A stretch of 64,000 nt of DNA from Sarcophilus harrisii (GCF_902635505.1 NC_045426.1:328962374-329026373), one strand, 5' to 3'; shown: positions 47,740-59,399, counted from the stretch's first letter. The notes: generated from the letters alone by a model not told the origin. Program-made: numbers and translations.

Positions 47740-48425
47740 TCAATGGCCAGAGGATGGGGCAAGTATACTAATAGTTAAACTCTCCTAATCCCATTACATT
47801 TCCCAAGAAGCAAATCTCTCATTTGGTTGTTTTTAATCTGAGGTAAGACTGGAATCAGAGATGACTTTCCAAGGACCTCATTCTGATGAAACAAAGACAT
47901 TTTTCACCTTTCCCTCAGGATAACCCTCATGAACTAAGTAAGGAATCCAGTATCAGTCCATATATCAAAGACAAGTAAAGTTTTGTTGTTCTTTTTTTAA
48001 AAATAAAAATGAGAAATTCTAATATTTTCTTCCCACACCCCATTGAGTAGTCTGTGTGTCCCACTTTGAGAACTGTTGCACTCTAGGATTCTATTCACAC
48101 AGATATGCCAACCCCATCCAGTTGTAATTCCAGACTCTAAAGAGAATATCTAAGAAATTTTGCATTTGGGGAGTTATAAATGGTGCTTTCATGCAAATGA
48201 GACTCCAACCAATAACTTCTATTCCATTCAAGACTTTTTTTTTTTACACAAATAGTTGGAGGTAGCATCTATATATTACCTTTATGGATATGATTAAGAT
48301 AAAGACGATAGCTACTGCTTCCAGATTACTCAAAAAAATCCATGCTGAATTTAAATAAGGCAAGGAAAACTAAAAGCATTTGGGGCTTCACAGCTGTAGC
48401 TGAAAGGTGTCTGAGAAAAGGAATT
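47740..48425. other. No recognisable gene or repeat
   Basis: An octamer-like ATGCAAAT near 48194 lies in otherwise unremarkable sequence. Nothing else seen. Confidence 0.45.
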
Positions 48426-48431
48426 TAAATT

Positions 48432-48835
48432 CATACTCAACAAACATTTACTCAAGACCTATTCAGCACAAAGATATTGTGATAGTTGGGCAAAGATGAA
48501 AAGCAACATATACTTTATGGTCAAAGAGCTAATAATCTAATAACAAATATATAGCATTTATACAAATTAGCATGATATTAAGTACAATTTATTAAAGACA
48601 AAGAAGAATCTAAGCACAGTGTTTTACAAAAAATTGATGAAGGAAAATTACTAAAAGTGATATTAAGGAAGGCTCAATAGAAGTCTATAAACTGGACCTT
48701 GAAAAAAAAGGGAAAAAATTCAACAGAGATGATGAAAAGACTTCATTCCAGGCATAGAAAACAATGCAAGAAATCCAGAGATAGAAGAGGGCAAGATGAG
48801 ATTGGGGACCAGCCAATAGCCCTGTGAATTAAAAG
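48432..48835 (-). mobile_element. Antisense LINE-2-type 3' fragment
   Basis: 'caacaaacatttactcaaga', 'ggtcaaagagctaataatct', 'tctataaactggaccttgaa' and 'cttcattccaggcatagaaa' match the first part of the antisense LINE-2 order. Confidence 0.7.
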
Positions 48836-48839
48836 TTAC

Positions 48840-50170
48840 TGTGGCTAAAACAATTATCTCCTTATAGCTAACTTGGATATAATACTCTCTGATCTCAGCT
48901 AGAATGATCCTTAGATCAGAGACATACAATCTATTTGCTAGATCTATATTTCAAAACCTTTCCACTCTGGCTAGCATTAAGAACTCCCAAATCATTCCAT
49001 ATCATAATAGCAGTTTAGAAGGAGGAAAAAGGGTTAAGACTAACCTGGGGCTTATCTACTTGTTTCTTGATAAAGGTAGTTCAAATAATCGACCTCCTTT
49101 GTAATCCTATGTACAATCAGTTCTGCTGTAATGAGACATATGTGTTTCTTCCAAATACTGACTTATGCAAAATCAAACACTAAAAAACACATGATTTAGG
49201 AGGAAAATAGGATTAGAAACAAGTCCTCAAAAACTTCATCAGTGATTGTTTAAAAAAAAAAAAAGACTGAGACCTAATGAAAATGGGAACACAGTTTTAT
49301 AAATGTTAAATGATTAACAAATATGTAAATATGTCAGTCAATAGGAGCAGGATCCCTAGTTCATTTTGCTGCCAGGATTATGCTTGTCTGTACAAATACA
49401 CTAAGAAGGCCTTGGTATTTCCATGCCCCAGGCAGAGGCCATGGCAGAAGTCTGTGGAGTGGCAGTAGCAGACTAGCTCCCCTCTGCCCACAGCTCACCA
49501 AAAGTGTATAACAAATATTGCACTTTACCTTAACAAAGGCCCGAAGTTTGCTTGTGGGAGTGTGGGAGGCTTGCTGCTTGTGTGTTACTATAAGGCTGTG
49601 GAGAGAGGTTTATCTGATATTGCTCTCACTTTTTTTCTCAAACAAAATCACACATAAGCAAATACAAAATCCATGTTCAATTGTTTCCTAACATATCAAT
49701 CCTGGTAGAACAAATCTGCATTTTCAAAACAAGCATTTTAGTAGAACTGAATATAGTTTATTGTAAGCATTTAAAAACATTATTCTGATGAGTTCACCAA
49801 ATGACTAAGGGTCCTTTATCCCTTTCCCCAAAATGGTTAAGCATTTGTGGTGGTGTAGGGGCTTTAAGAGAAAATTTTCACGGTTTAAATATTTTTTTTA
49901 TTGGTGGATGCATTTCAACAAGAATTTGCATTTCACTAATGATTATCAACTTCTGATATTCTTTACTTACATTTAAATTTGTTAATATTTCATTTGAGTG
50001 ATATATTTTATTTTTATATTTTTATTCAATTTTTCTTTAACAACTTATAAGTCTTTTTTTATTTTAAGGAGAATGGACTAAACTTGATTTACCCATGTAG
50101 TTTCTGATGGTGAGATTCTTTTATCAATGCAGACAGCAGCATTCAATAATAATATACGATACAATAAAAA
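48840..50170. other. No recognisable gene; GC-richer patch at 49370-49640
   Basis: The GC-richer patch has no open frame or repeat I recognise. Positions 49900-50050 look weakly like an antisense L1 ORF2 piece ('gaatttgcatttcactaatg'). Confidence 0.4.
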
Positions 50171-50179
50171 CATATAATT

Positions 50180-50458
50180 AAATAACAATACAGTAATACA
50201 ACAACAAAATAGCTGAGTTATGTAGAGCTTTAAGATTTGCTAATCACTTTATAAATATCATCTCATTTTATCTTCACAATAGCCATTTGGGGTAGGTGCT
50301 GTTATTATCCCCATTTTACAAATGAGAAAGCTGAGATAGACAAAGATTAAGTGCCTTGCCCAGGATCACAAAACTAAGCAAACATCTACAGTTAAGAATG
50401 AATTCAAATTTTCCTGATTCCAAGTCAAGCATTCTATCTACTGTGCCACTTATCTTGG
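50180..50458 (-). mobile_element. Nearly complete CORE-SINE, antisense
   Basis: 'gtagagctttaagatttgct', 'tcacaatagccatttggggt', 'tattatccccattttacaaa', 'gtgccttgcccaggatcaca', 'gaattcaaattttcctgatt' and 'cattctatctactgtgccac' cover the 3' end, core and tRNA-like head of a MIR/MAR SINE. Confidence 0.9.
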
Positions 50459-50629
50459 TATGTTCTAAAAGCGAAAAGAACAATAATAATGACATATTCA
50501 CATAACTGTTTTTATATATGTTAATGTGAAACAAATGGTTAGGGAGCAACCTATGTAAAAAAGAATGCTGGATTTTGTGGAATAAAAGTTCACATTATTT
50601 AATTGTGTGACAGCAGGCATAAAAAATAT

Positions 50630-50710
50630 CCATCAATAAGCAGTAATTAAATGCCTACTAGCATGTCAGGAGCTGTGCCCAGCATTGGGGATACAAAGAC
50701 ACAAAAGTAA
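50630..50710 (-). mobile_element. LINE-2-type 3' terminus, antisense
   Basis: 'taattaaatgcctactagca' to 'ttggggatacaaagacacaa' is the antisense LINE-2 end. Only about 80 bp remains. Confidence 0.7.
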
Positions 50711-50734
50711 TAAGTTAATATAATTTCAGATTAT

Positions 50735-51200
50735 AGAGAAATAGAATGTTGGGGACAAATGGAAGTCATAGCATGTTCTATTCTACTTAGATCAAACCTG
50801 GAGCATCACTCTCAGTTCCAATTTTAGCAAGGTCACTGGAATACCACCAGGATGATGGAAAGGATGGAAATCTGGGTATAAAAATAAAGTTTGAGATGGC
50901 TAAGATGTAAAAAAGAAATAGGAATTTATGATATATTCAGAATAGATTTAAGATATTAGGCTTGACCTCGGAGAGGGTAGAATGTGACCTAATTGGTGGA
51001 AGTTATAGAGAGAACAATTTTGGTGTAAATAGGAATTTCTTAATTAAAAATGTCCAAAAATGAAACGAGAGGTACTGATGCAGAGGCTGAATAGCCATTT
51101 GTCAGGGATCTTATAGTTAGGCTTCCTATTTAAGGAAGAATTAAGCCAGATTTCCAAGGAACTTTTCTACACTAAGATTCTCTAATTCTTCACTCAGATC
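50735..51200 (+). repeat. Probable ancient dispersed repeat, unnamed
   Basis: 'cactggaataccaccaggat', 'gatttaagatattaggcttg', 'aggctgaatagccatttgtc', 'agggatcttatagttaggct' and 'cactaagattctctaattc' look like a widespread mammalian repeat whose end reads '...gaggctgaatgaccatttgtcaggga...ctaagattctatgattc'. I cannot name the family. Confidence 0.4.
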
Positions 51201-51204
51201 CGTG

Positions 51205-53280
51205 TAATGGCTCTGCTGGTGAGTATTAGAAATGCAATCCTGATAAATGACTTTGAGTCGCCATATATCACCATGAATTATTTCACATCTGAAAAGTGGG
51301 AGGGGACCTGATAGAACAATATCCAAAGGGACCCTGTCAGGCCAACGTTTTCCAACAGAGAGTGGAATTTCCCACCCACCCTTCTTGCTCCACAGCGTGC
51401 CCTACATCACCTTCCTACAAAGAACTGGCTGGCATGGTCCACGGAGTTCGGCCTCAGATAAAAGTTTCCTTGTGAGTCTCCCATGACTTCAGCCTGACTA
51501 CCTTTGTTCACTTTCTGTTGTAAGTGATGAAATGACTGGCTCACAGGACAGATATATTCTCAGAGGATGAGTTGTTGCCATGACCAGCTGTGCTGCCTTT
51601 GGTTGGCAATGGAGAATCACAGATGGAAACCACCACATTCCCAGTTTGTTTGGTTTCTGATTCTGCTTATTTCAAGAGGGTCTGTGAAATGATAGCTGCA
51701 ACTCTGGAAACAGCTTTAGTAAAAGAGAGGGGGGCTTCTGGGGAGTGCAACATTCTGATTCTAAGGTTGTATCTATACCAGAGATACCCAACTCTAGTTT
51801 TGCAACATCTACTCGTTATTTCAGTTATTTAATTCGATTATGAAGAGGTCATTGTGAAATTTTCAAAACAAAATTAAGCATAGTTCCCTTTAATTTCAGA
51901 AATAAATACATACCACTGAGTCTTTTTTATAAGATGGGTCACAAATCACAAGAATAATGATAGGGTATCTCAACTCCAAGCTTGGCAATCTCTGAGCCAC
52001 ACAACAAAATAACTATTGAAAAGTGAAGCAAGTGAACAAAAAATCCAGAGGAATCAATCAGTGTGTGAATCATTCCACTACAAAGGTCACATACTCTACC
52101 ATGTATCGGGGCTTAATTCTGACCTACAAGAAAGAACTGATTGGTGATGTGGAAGTAACATGTCATTCTGGTGTTCATAATAGGAAAAGGAGCATTGAGC
52201 AGACTTGAACATGTCCCCAGACATTAGAGAATACATTGCAAAAAAAATATCACAACAACCTAACCATGATCTCATTGAAAGACACTTTAAATGAGAATAT
52301 AGTTCTAAAGGAATAGAAATATCTAAAAACACTTAAGAATTATCCCAGAGAACTACTAACATTATATCATCTTTCCTAAAGAGTAAGCCTATTTCTTTTC
52401 TTGATCTTCTTACTTTGAACATATCTTGGAGGGGCGAGTCTTTGTTGACTTTGGTCTATCTATCCATTCATTTGTGCCCAGGCTGAAATGTAACAACCAT
52501 TCATGGATCAGTACTGATGCTGTTTATCACAGAAACTTTAACCTGTTCCATTTTTCCAATTTGGGCTGGTGTGGTAGGCTGCTGGTCCTCAACTCCTGGG
52601 AAATCATCACACTAATGCCAGACTTCGCAAGAGCATTTGATCAGCTTCAGCTCTGTTGGCACTCAGGGCTCACAAGCTCAAGGGCTCCACCAGTCACAGT
52701 CTCCATTAGCACTGGTGCTTACAGTTTTGGGTGACTACACTCAGCTTTAGCTTTAATAGTTTTTAGATGCCTAAATTAATCTCTGTGGGGGTAGTTAATA
52801 TGTGTGTCATCTACACTTAATGTAATAGAGAAATGACTCCTACATTATATCATGTGTGATGAGAACTCTGTCACTGATGTTTAAGCATTGCTTATTTGTC
52901 TTAACTGTAGAAGCATGTTATGTATTATTATTGAGATAAAATAAAAGGGAAAGATTTCAGTGAGACTTACAGTTCTCATGCAAATAGACCTTACTATCTC
53001 AAGGAATCAACTGATGCTGGAAATGGAATATTCAGTTGAAGGGAAGGCTAAGAGGGAAGATGATAGCATTCTTTAAAGAAAGAAAAATAAAGTTAAACAT
53101 CTATTATTTGGAAGGTCTAAACTTCCAAATCATCAACCATCTCAATGCATATGAGATGTCTCCAGCAAGTCACAAGGATTTTTCTCTGACTTCAACTTTC
53201 TCACTTATGAAATTTCCTTCTTTGATCTCATTCTAGAGGGTATAGCCTCAGACAGAGACATGTTAAATATCCTAGCTTAA
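51205..53280. other. Repeat-poor stretch, no convincing gene
   Basis: Somewhat GC-richer at 51340-51800 and 52430-52730. A 102-codon plus-strand frame (52426-52734) and a frame from 52023 that reads about 100 codons with one internal stop (SIEQT*TCPQTLENTL) are unrecognised. I infer chance or an unnamed old repeat. Confidence 0.4.
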
Positions 53281-53285
53281 AAAAA

Positions 53286-53471
53286 CCAAAGGTCTCCCAA
53301 TGCAGAGGGCTATCTCCTGTCATTCTGATCTATATCTGGCCACTGGACCAGATGTCTCTGGAGGAGAAAGTGAGGCAGGTGATTCTGCACAGCCCTCCTT
53401 CCCTTAAATATAATTTACTTGCATCACCTTCCTGATAACATCTTTCAGAACTAAGGACAAACAACAACCAT
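53286..53471 (+). mobile_element. Unnamed marsupial SINE-like repeat with AAC tail
   Basis: 'aaaggtctcccaatgcagag', 'ctcctgtcattctgatctat', 'ctggccactggaccagatgt', 'ggaggagaaagtgaggcagg' and the end 'aaggacaaacaacaacc'. It is the sense counterpart of 16345-16490. The AAC-type tail suggests a non-L1 partner (for instance an RTE-like LINE), which is inference. Confidence 0.65.
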
Positions 53472-53829
53472 CTTTCCTATTTTCTCAGTGCCTCAGTCCT
53501 CTGAACCTAGTCCTTATTCTTCAAAGACCTCTGAGCATTCAATTCCACCCTATTATGTATTCTATCACAATGATTCTGGCTTCCCTTCCCTCCCTTCATT
53601 GTATTGGAGTAATATTCTGTAAACCAGGTTTTTCTCCCTCCTTGAGTCGCCTTTCACAATTTCAATCTCATCAATCCCATTGTGTGTATTCTCCATATCT
53701 ACTCCTAAGGAAAAAAAAATCATGAAATCTTTTGTACTGGACACTATAAATTCATGTAATTTAACTTCAACTGGATTATCACTGCTGCAGGTAAGAGCAT
53801 GTCTGTTAATTTATCTCTGATTTACTTTC

Positions 53830-54115
53830 CATGACAATTCCCCCAGCAGCTATTATAAGCCTCTTCTCAAGATTCCAGATCCACTCCATTGTCTCTCAGC
53901 AAAAGACCTTGTTTCCTACTTTGTTCAGAACATTGATACTATTCATAATAAGGTGTATCATCTCCCATCTCAAAACCTCTTTGCTTATTTTCCCATCCTT
54001 GAATTCTCTGATCTAGTAGCAGACAATGAATCTTCGAAGCATCTCTTGCCATGGCTAATCCCTTCCCCCACTCCATGTTTTTATGTATCTGTGATTCCTT
54101 ACTTCAAATCTTGAT
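53830..54115 (+). mobile_element. LINE-2/CR1-type ORF2 fragment (region between EN and RT)
   Basis: One frame stays open for about 75 codons: LSAKDLVSYFVQNIDTIHNK, then VYHLPSQNLF and PWLIPSPTP. SAKDLVSYFVQNIDTIHNK matches the LTADDFASYFTEKIxxIR linker of LINE-2/CR1 ORF2. An open frame of this length in so old a family is slightly unusual but compatible with chance. Confidence 0.6.
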
Positions 54116-54167
54116 GTTCTATTGAGTTCTATATTATGACATCTTTCTAACTAAAAACATTTTCAGT

Positions 54168-54256
54168 AAGGAAGAAAGAAAAGAAAGGAAAAAGAAAAGA
54201 AAGAAAGGAAGGAGAAAAGAAAGAAAGCAGAGAAGAAAAGAAAGAAAGAAGCATTC
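54168..54256. repeat. GAAA-rich microsatellite
   Basis: About 90 bp of GAAAG/AAAG units. Confidence 0.93.
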
Positions 54257-54259
54257 AAT

Positions 54260-54670
54260 AAGTGCTTACTAGAGATGAAATGACAAGTTGCATAAATGCA
54301 TGAAGGTGGCAGATGACAGGCCAAATTGGGAGAAAAGCAAGTAAACCAGATAAATACAGATAATTTAAGAGTAAGATATTTTGAGAGTTTAAATATCTCA
54401 ATAGCATTAGATCAATGATAGAACATTGTTCATGTAATATTTAGCTGTTTGTGACATTTTCTAGAAAAAGATATTAAGAGGAAAAATTATTGTTAGATTG
54501 TTAGATTAAAATGCAAATATATGTAATATATTATGATGAACCTGGTTACAATTCATCCCTGCTCATCTCCTTTTCCTACTATGATTTATGTCTATAGTAA
54601 GCATGGCCTACTACATGTTTAACAACCATCTCTCTTAGAGAGAAAAAAAGTTTATGCACAATACACTTTA
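54260..54670. other. No recognisable gene or repeat
   Basis: AT-rich sequence; nothing identified. Confidence 0.5.
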
Positions 54671-54683
54671 AAATTTAATCTGT

Positions 54684-54861
54684 TAATTTATACTCTAATA
54701 TATTTAACATGTATTGGTCATCCTGCCATCTAGGGGAGGGGATTGGGGGAAGGAGGGGAAAAATTGGAACAAAAGGTTTGGCATTTGTCAATGCTGTAAA
54801 ATTACCCATGCATATAACTTGTAAATACAAAGCTATTAAAATTTTTAAAAAAGGAAAAAAA
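54684..54861 (+). mobile_element. Young L1 stub, 178 bp of 3' UTR only
   Basis: 'aacatgtattggtcatcctg', 'gaggggaaaaattggaacaa', 'aaaattacccatgcatataa' and 'tacaaagctattaaaa' are the 3' end of the young L1 family. ttaatctgt at 54675-54683 and 54862-54870 is the likely target duplication. Confidence 0.92.
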
Positions 54862-55115
54862 TTAATCTGTATTTTTAGTACTTTCCCCATCACTTTCTTA
54901 AGTCTAGACAATCAATAAAATGGTCAATCAAGCTCTGATTTGTAACAGTTGCTGATTCCACAGTTGTAAATATTTACCCTGAAAATTTAACAATTGACTC
55001 TTGAGCTGGCTCTAGTTTACCTCTTGGCTTAGGCTCAGAAGGATAAAGTAATTGAAGAATCATACAAATAGCCCACAAGACATATTACTCATATCCCAGA
55101 TGTTCTCTTCTAGAG

Positions 55116-55304
55116 TAGAGCTTCTTAAACTTTTCCCATTTGCAACCCCTTTTTAGTTTAAGATTTTATATGACTCTGGATATACAGGTATATAAAATAG
55201 GTAAACAAATCAAACATTTACTTATATAAATAATAATTTCATGATCCCCACATTCAGTTAAGAGGCCCCATTTGAGCTCATCACCCACAGTTTAAGAAGT
55301 TGGA
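55116..55304. mobile_element. hAT-type non-autonomous DNA transposon (MITE)
   Basis: Terminal inverted repeats: cttcttaaact at the left (55121) and agtttaagaag at the right (about 55289-55299). Probable 8-bp target duplications are ttctagag (55108-55115) and ttttagaa (55305-55312), of the CTAGA-centred kind favoured by hAT elements. The 189-bp interior carries no coding capacity. The interior block 'tttaagattttatatgactc' to 'caaatcaaacatttacttat' suggests a widespread mammalian/marsupial Charlie-like family. Confidence 0.75.
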
Positions 55305-55394
55305 TTTTAGAAGCTGGGAAACAACAGTAAGCAAAAACAGGGAGACCAAGGCAGGAAACATCAAAGTTTAAATCACTCTGCTGACTACAATACT

Positions 55395-55842
55395 ACAATA
55401 TCTTACTATTGTCCTTGGGATAACATATAACCACCTCTAGGTTGCTGTTCACAATCTGGTCCCAATCTAATTTGGTGTTCTCATTACATTACTCTCCTTA
55501 CTATATTCTGTAATTCCAAACAAACTGGCCTATTCTCTGGTACTCTGGCACATATAGTACCTAATCATTCTCATAATTAGAATTGATTTTCTTCACTCCC
55601 TCCTCATACAATCTCTTTTTTCCTTAAAAACTTAGCCAAGGTACGTTATTCTATATGAATTTTTTCTGATACCCACACTTTTTTGTATTTATTCTGTAAA
55701 ATTTAATATATTTGTAATAAATTTGTAAAATAAGTACCTTAAAAGCAGAGAGTATTTAATTTTTTATCTTTGTATTTCCAAAACCTAGCACAGAGCCTGG
55801 AACACAGAAAATGCTCAATAAATTATTCATCATTGATATATC
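55395..55842 (+). mobile_element. LINE-2 ORF2 C-terminus and 3' end
   Basis: 'gttcacaatctggtcccaat', 'actctccttactatattctg', 'ccaaacaaactggcctattc', 'cacagagcctggaacacaga' and 'aaatgctcaataaatt' follow the LINE-2 order from the ORF2 end to the tail. Confidence 0.88.
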
Positions 55843-55867
55843 AACTGATGCGAGCAATCACCTATTG

Positions 55868-56045
55868 GTCAGCTCTAAGAGTCCAAATACTGCCTCAGAT
55901 TATGTAACCATGGACAAGTCACTTAACTGATTGCTTTCAGTTTCCTTATATGTAAAATGAAGGTAATAATAACAGGGTTGATGTGAAAACTGAATGAAAT
56001 AAATACATAAAGTACTTTGCAAACCATAAAATCCTATTTTAGTGT
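55868..56045 (+). mobile_element. CORE-SINE (MIR type)
   Basis: 'tactgcctcagattatgtaa', 'ccatggacaagtcacttaac', 'cagtttccttatatgtaaaa' and 'ataaagtactttgcaaacca'. Confidence 0.88.
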
Positions 56046-56341
56046 TGGGTATTCTTATTGTTACTGTCTAACTAGAAAGAAATGGATTTCTTTGAGATCC
56101 CTTTGAGCTGTGAGATCCTTTGATTTGAAGAAACAGATTCACTTTTTCTTCCCCTTTTGCTTAGTATTAGAGGTGGAATTTGAGTCTGGGCTTGATGAGA
56201 TTTGAACCTGAGACATAAAGAAACAAAATTCTAGAAGGTAGAAAGAATATTTTATTCAACCAGGGAATAGCTGCTAAAAAATGAAAATAGCAAGCATATC
56301 AAAAAGCATTACTTAACACTGTCTGTCTGTCTGTCAGAAAC

Positions 56342-56412
56342 TAGGTGGCACTAAATAGTCATTTCATCTTCCTGTGATCAAATCTGGCTTTAGACACATA
56401 AGTTATGTCTGG
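56342..56412 (+). mobile_element. SINE head fragment
   Basis: 'aggtggcactaaatagtcat' followed by 'gatcaaatctggctttagac' resembles the WSINE1/MAR head up to box B. A short CTGT run (about 56322-56336) precedes it. Confidence 0.55.
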
Positions 56413-56569
56413 GAATATGCGTATAAAATTATGCCAGTATCTACACATCTGGAATTCACATGAGATATCAAAAATTACTTGTCAACTGAGAACACAGTCT
56501 CAGAAAGAAGCTCTCGGAAGACCTAAGGCAGCTCCAGGTAACCTCAGAGACATCACTGACTTTCACATC

Positions 56570-57005
56570 TGAACAGGTATCAGTTTCTGACTTTACGTGC
56601 ACATAATCCTACTCCATGATCCCCTTCCACTCCTATTGCCATCACTCCAATTCAGGCCTCCATCATGTCTTGCCTGCACTATTCCCTTCTCCTTCTATCT
56701 ACAGTCTCTCTCTATATAGCTGTCAGCACAATATTCCTAAAATACAGCTCTAATTCTGTCACTCACTGGTTAAAAGAACCTTGAAATCTCCTTATCAGCT
56801 ATAAATGAAACAGGTTTCTTAATCTAGCATTAAGGACCTCCCACATGTCTGACTCCAGCCTTCCCTATCTACCTTTTTGCATATTGTTGTGTTTCAGGTT
56901 ACATGATTTCTAGTCAACCTGAATTACTTCCCATTCTCTGAACTCATCCATTCTTCCATATTTTTGTGCTTTGTTCATATCAGTCCTTCATGGTAGAAAT
57001 GAACT
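56570..57005 (+). mobile_element. LINE-2-type ORF2 C-terminal fragment
   Basis: 'aggcctccatcatgtcttgc', 'cagcacaatattcctaaaat', 'ccttgaaatctccttatcag' and 'ctagcattaaggacctccca' match the LINE-2/L3 ORF2 end in sense. Confidence 0.75.
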
Positions 57006-57009
57006 TTCC

Positions 57010-57190
57010 CTCACACAATCAAGTCAACCAGCATTTATTAAGTAGCTGGTGTATACCAGGCACTGTTTTAAGCCCTGGATATACAAACAAAAGGATGCAA
57101 ACAGACCTTGCCTTTAGGGAGCTCACAATTCAATGACAGAAAAATATGTTAATATCTATGTATTAACAAGTTCTATAAAGGATATAATCA
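57010..57190 (-). mobile_element. LINE-2-type 3' end, antisense
   Basis: 'accagcatttattaagtagc', 'taccaggcactgttttaagc', 'cctttagggagctcacaatt' and 'acaagttctataaaggatat'. Confidence 0.82.
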
Positions 57191-57529
57191 GAGCAAGACT
57201 GTAAAGACTTTGTTTTGGAATGTCAGTAATATGCATTGAATTTAGAAAAATGGTGACAGTACATTCAGCTTTCTACAATGTAAAAACAATAGAAATTAGC
57301 ACCTGATTAATAATAATAATAATACTTAAAACAGAACATTATATTCCCTGCTGCTCCCCTCTCACTCCCTGTGATCTTGTGCCAGTATTCTGAGGTCTCT
57401 GACTTACCAGGACAACAATCCATTCCTCCTCCCGTTGGCAATAGTTTTTCTCTCTCCTTACCAAGGTATTATCTAGGTTCCTTTACTTGGGTCTAAACAT
57501 TTCTTGAAATGATTCTGCCCCATCTCCAA

Positions 57530-57770
57530 GTTTTGAAATCTTTCTTTCAAAATACAGCTCCAATGTCAGTGTCTTCATGAATTGTCTCATGATCTTTCCA
57601 GGCCAAAAGCATGCTATTAAATCATAGAATTAGGTACTCTAGCCTATCCTAAGAATTGGACACATCCAAATTTTTAATTAAGTTATTTATATCCCTATTA
57701 TATCTGTAAATAGATTGTAAGATATTTTAGGGTTGAGAATGACCCTGTTCTTGTTCGTCATTGCTTACCA
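57530..57770 (+). mobile_element. LINE-2-type 3' fragment
   Basis: 'ttcaaaatacagctccaatg', 'cttcatgaattgtctcatga' and 'gtaaatagattgtaagatat' resemble the LINE-2 end region. Diverged. Confidence 0.6.
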
Positions 57771-57999
57771 AGAACCTATAAGAAAACTTTGGACTTGATA
57801 GTATCACTACTGGAATTATCTAATGCATGGCTTTTAAAATATATATTTTTTAAATCATGGACCCATTTGACAGGCTGGCAAAATATTCCTCAGAACAAAA
57901 ATGATTATAAGGGCATAAAATAAAATAAATAGAATTACAAAACAAACCAATTATATTGAAATAGTTATCAAAAACATTTTTAAAGTGCAGATCCTCATT

Positions 58000-58160
58000 T
58001 AAGAATTCATAATCAAGTGCAATCCTCCCATTTTATGAATGAGGAAACTAAGGCCAGGAACAGTTAAGTGGCTTGGCCAAAATTGCTCAAGCAAAAAATA
58101 GGTCCTCTGTTCTAATCCCAGCACTTTCCTTCTCACAGCTCATGACCTCTTCCTCAACTT
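58000..58160 (-). mobile_element. CORE-SINE, antisense
   Basis: 'cattttatgaatgaggaaac', 'ggaacagttaagtggcttgg', 'gttctaatcccagcactttc' follow the MIR core and head in reverse. Confidence 0.78.
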
Positions 58161-58729
58161 CATTCCTTACTGAATGAATGAACTTCCTGATTGTCAGCTG
58201 TTGCTCTGTCCCATGACCACTCACCTTGGTAAATTCTTCCATTTTCTATGGATCTCCTAATTGTTGATTGACAGAGGGCTTCATTGCTGGATTTTCACAT
58301 AACCTACTCCCATTTGCCCTTCTGGCTACTTGTATGTTTTGCTGTTGTTCTTGAAGTTTTACTAAAGTCTTTATGTTCTAATTTCTATCCCTGGGCTGCC
58401 TATGGTCAGTGCTGATACTTTCAATTATGTCCATTTCTACTTTTTATATGAATTCCAACTTTTTTTAAAAATTGCCTTAGAAAGAATAAATGTGTATTGT
58501 GATTACATTTTAAGACATTTACAGCTTAGATTTATCATCTCATCTATAAAACATGTTTGAAAAACATGACCCCCTAAAATCTTTATAAACTCCACTATTT
58601 TATGATTCTATATGTTTAGTCTCTATGGATAGCCAGATCTTACATGTATGATTATAGTCAAAGATTACTGAGATCACTGTACAATCAATTTCCCTGAAGT
58701 TGGTGAAATGGCTGGCTCTAATTAATCTT

Positions 58730-59372
58730 TCTAGGATATTCACTGTCCCCTTTCCCCCACTCTCTCTCCATACTATTCAAATCGGCTTACTTACATTCTC
58801 TCAGATATTCCATCTCCCTTTTTGATATCTATGCACAAGCTGTCTCCCAACCTCCTTGCCTAGAATGTTTTTCCAACCTATCTTTCTTGGAATTCCAAGC
58901 TCTGTTTAAACCTTAGATCAATTTTCAACTTTTCTCTAGCTCAGTTGTTGGTATTCATTTACCTCATTACTTTAATTTTTTCTGATTAACAAGCATTTAT
59001 TTTCTCTGTCTTACTCCTCCCACCTTGTTGTTCTTGACAAGAAAGTCACCTTACAAATATTCAAAGCCAAGCAAAATAAATTCCCATATTGACCACAGTT
59101 ATCACTTTTCTGGTAAGAAGTTTTTAGCAAACTTCATATTTACTCTTCTAAAGTTATGGTTTGGCATCGAATTGATCAGAATACTAATTACAAAATAACA
59201 TATTTTGTATTAGTTCTCCATTTAGATATTTCCCCCAACTCTGCTCTCAGTGGAACATAGGTGCTTTCTTTGAGAGCTGGGACTGCTTCATTTCTGTCTT
59301 TGTATACCCAGCACCTAGCACAATGTTTGGCACATAGGAGATGCTATATAAGCATGTCAAATTAATAAACTG
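58730..59372 (+). mobile_element. LINE-2 3' end interrupted by an L1 3' end
   Basis: Left part (58730-58975) has 'ccaagctctgtttaaacctt' and the ORF2 end. The right part (59250-59372) has 'gagagctgggactgcttcat', 'tacccagcacctagcacaat' and 'ggcacataggagatgctata'. The join is occupied by a minus-strand L1 piece. Confidence 0.75.
58980..59248 (-). mobile_element. L1-lineage 3' UTR fragment inside LINE-2
   Basis: 'aacaagcatttattttctct', 'tattcaaagccaagcaaaat', 'aaattcccatattgaccaca' form the antisense of another old marsupial L1 3' UTR. The exact edges are uncertain. Confidence 0.55.
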
Positions 59373-59399
59373 ACTTGCAAAGGATTAAAGAAAGATAGA

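Noticed and set aside
53868-54112. About 75-codon open frame as a host exon
   Set aside because: SAKDLVSYFVQNIDTIHNK matches the LINE-2/CR1 ORF2 linker, so a retroelement origin is more likely.
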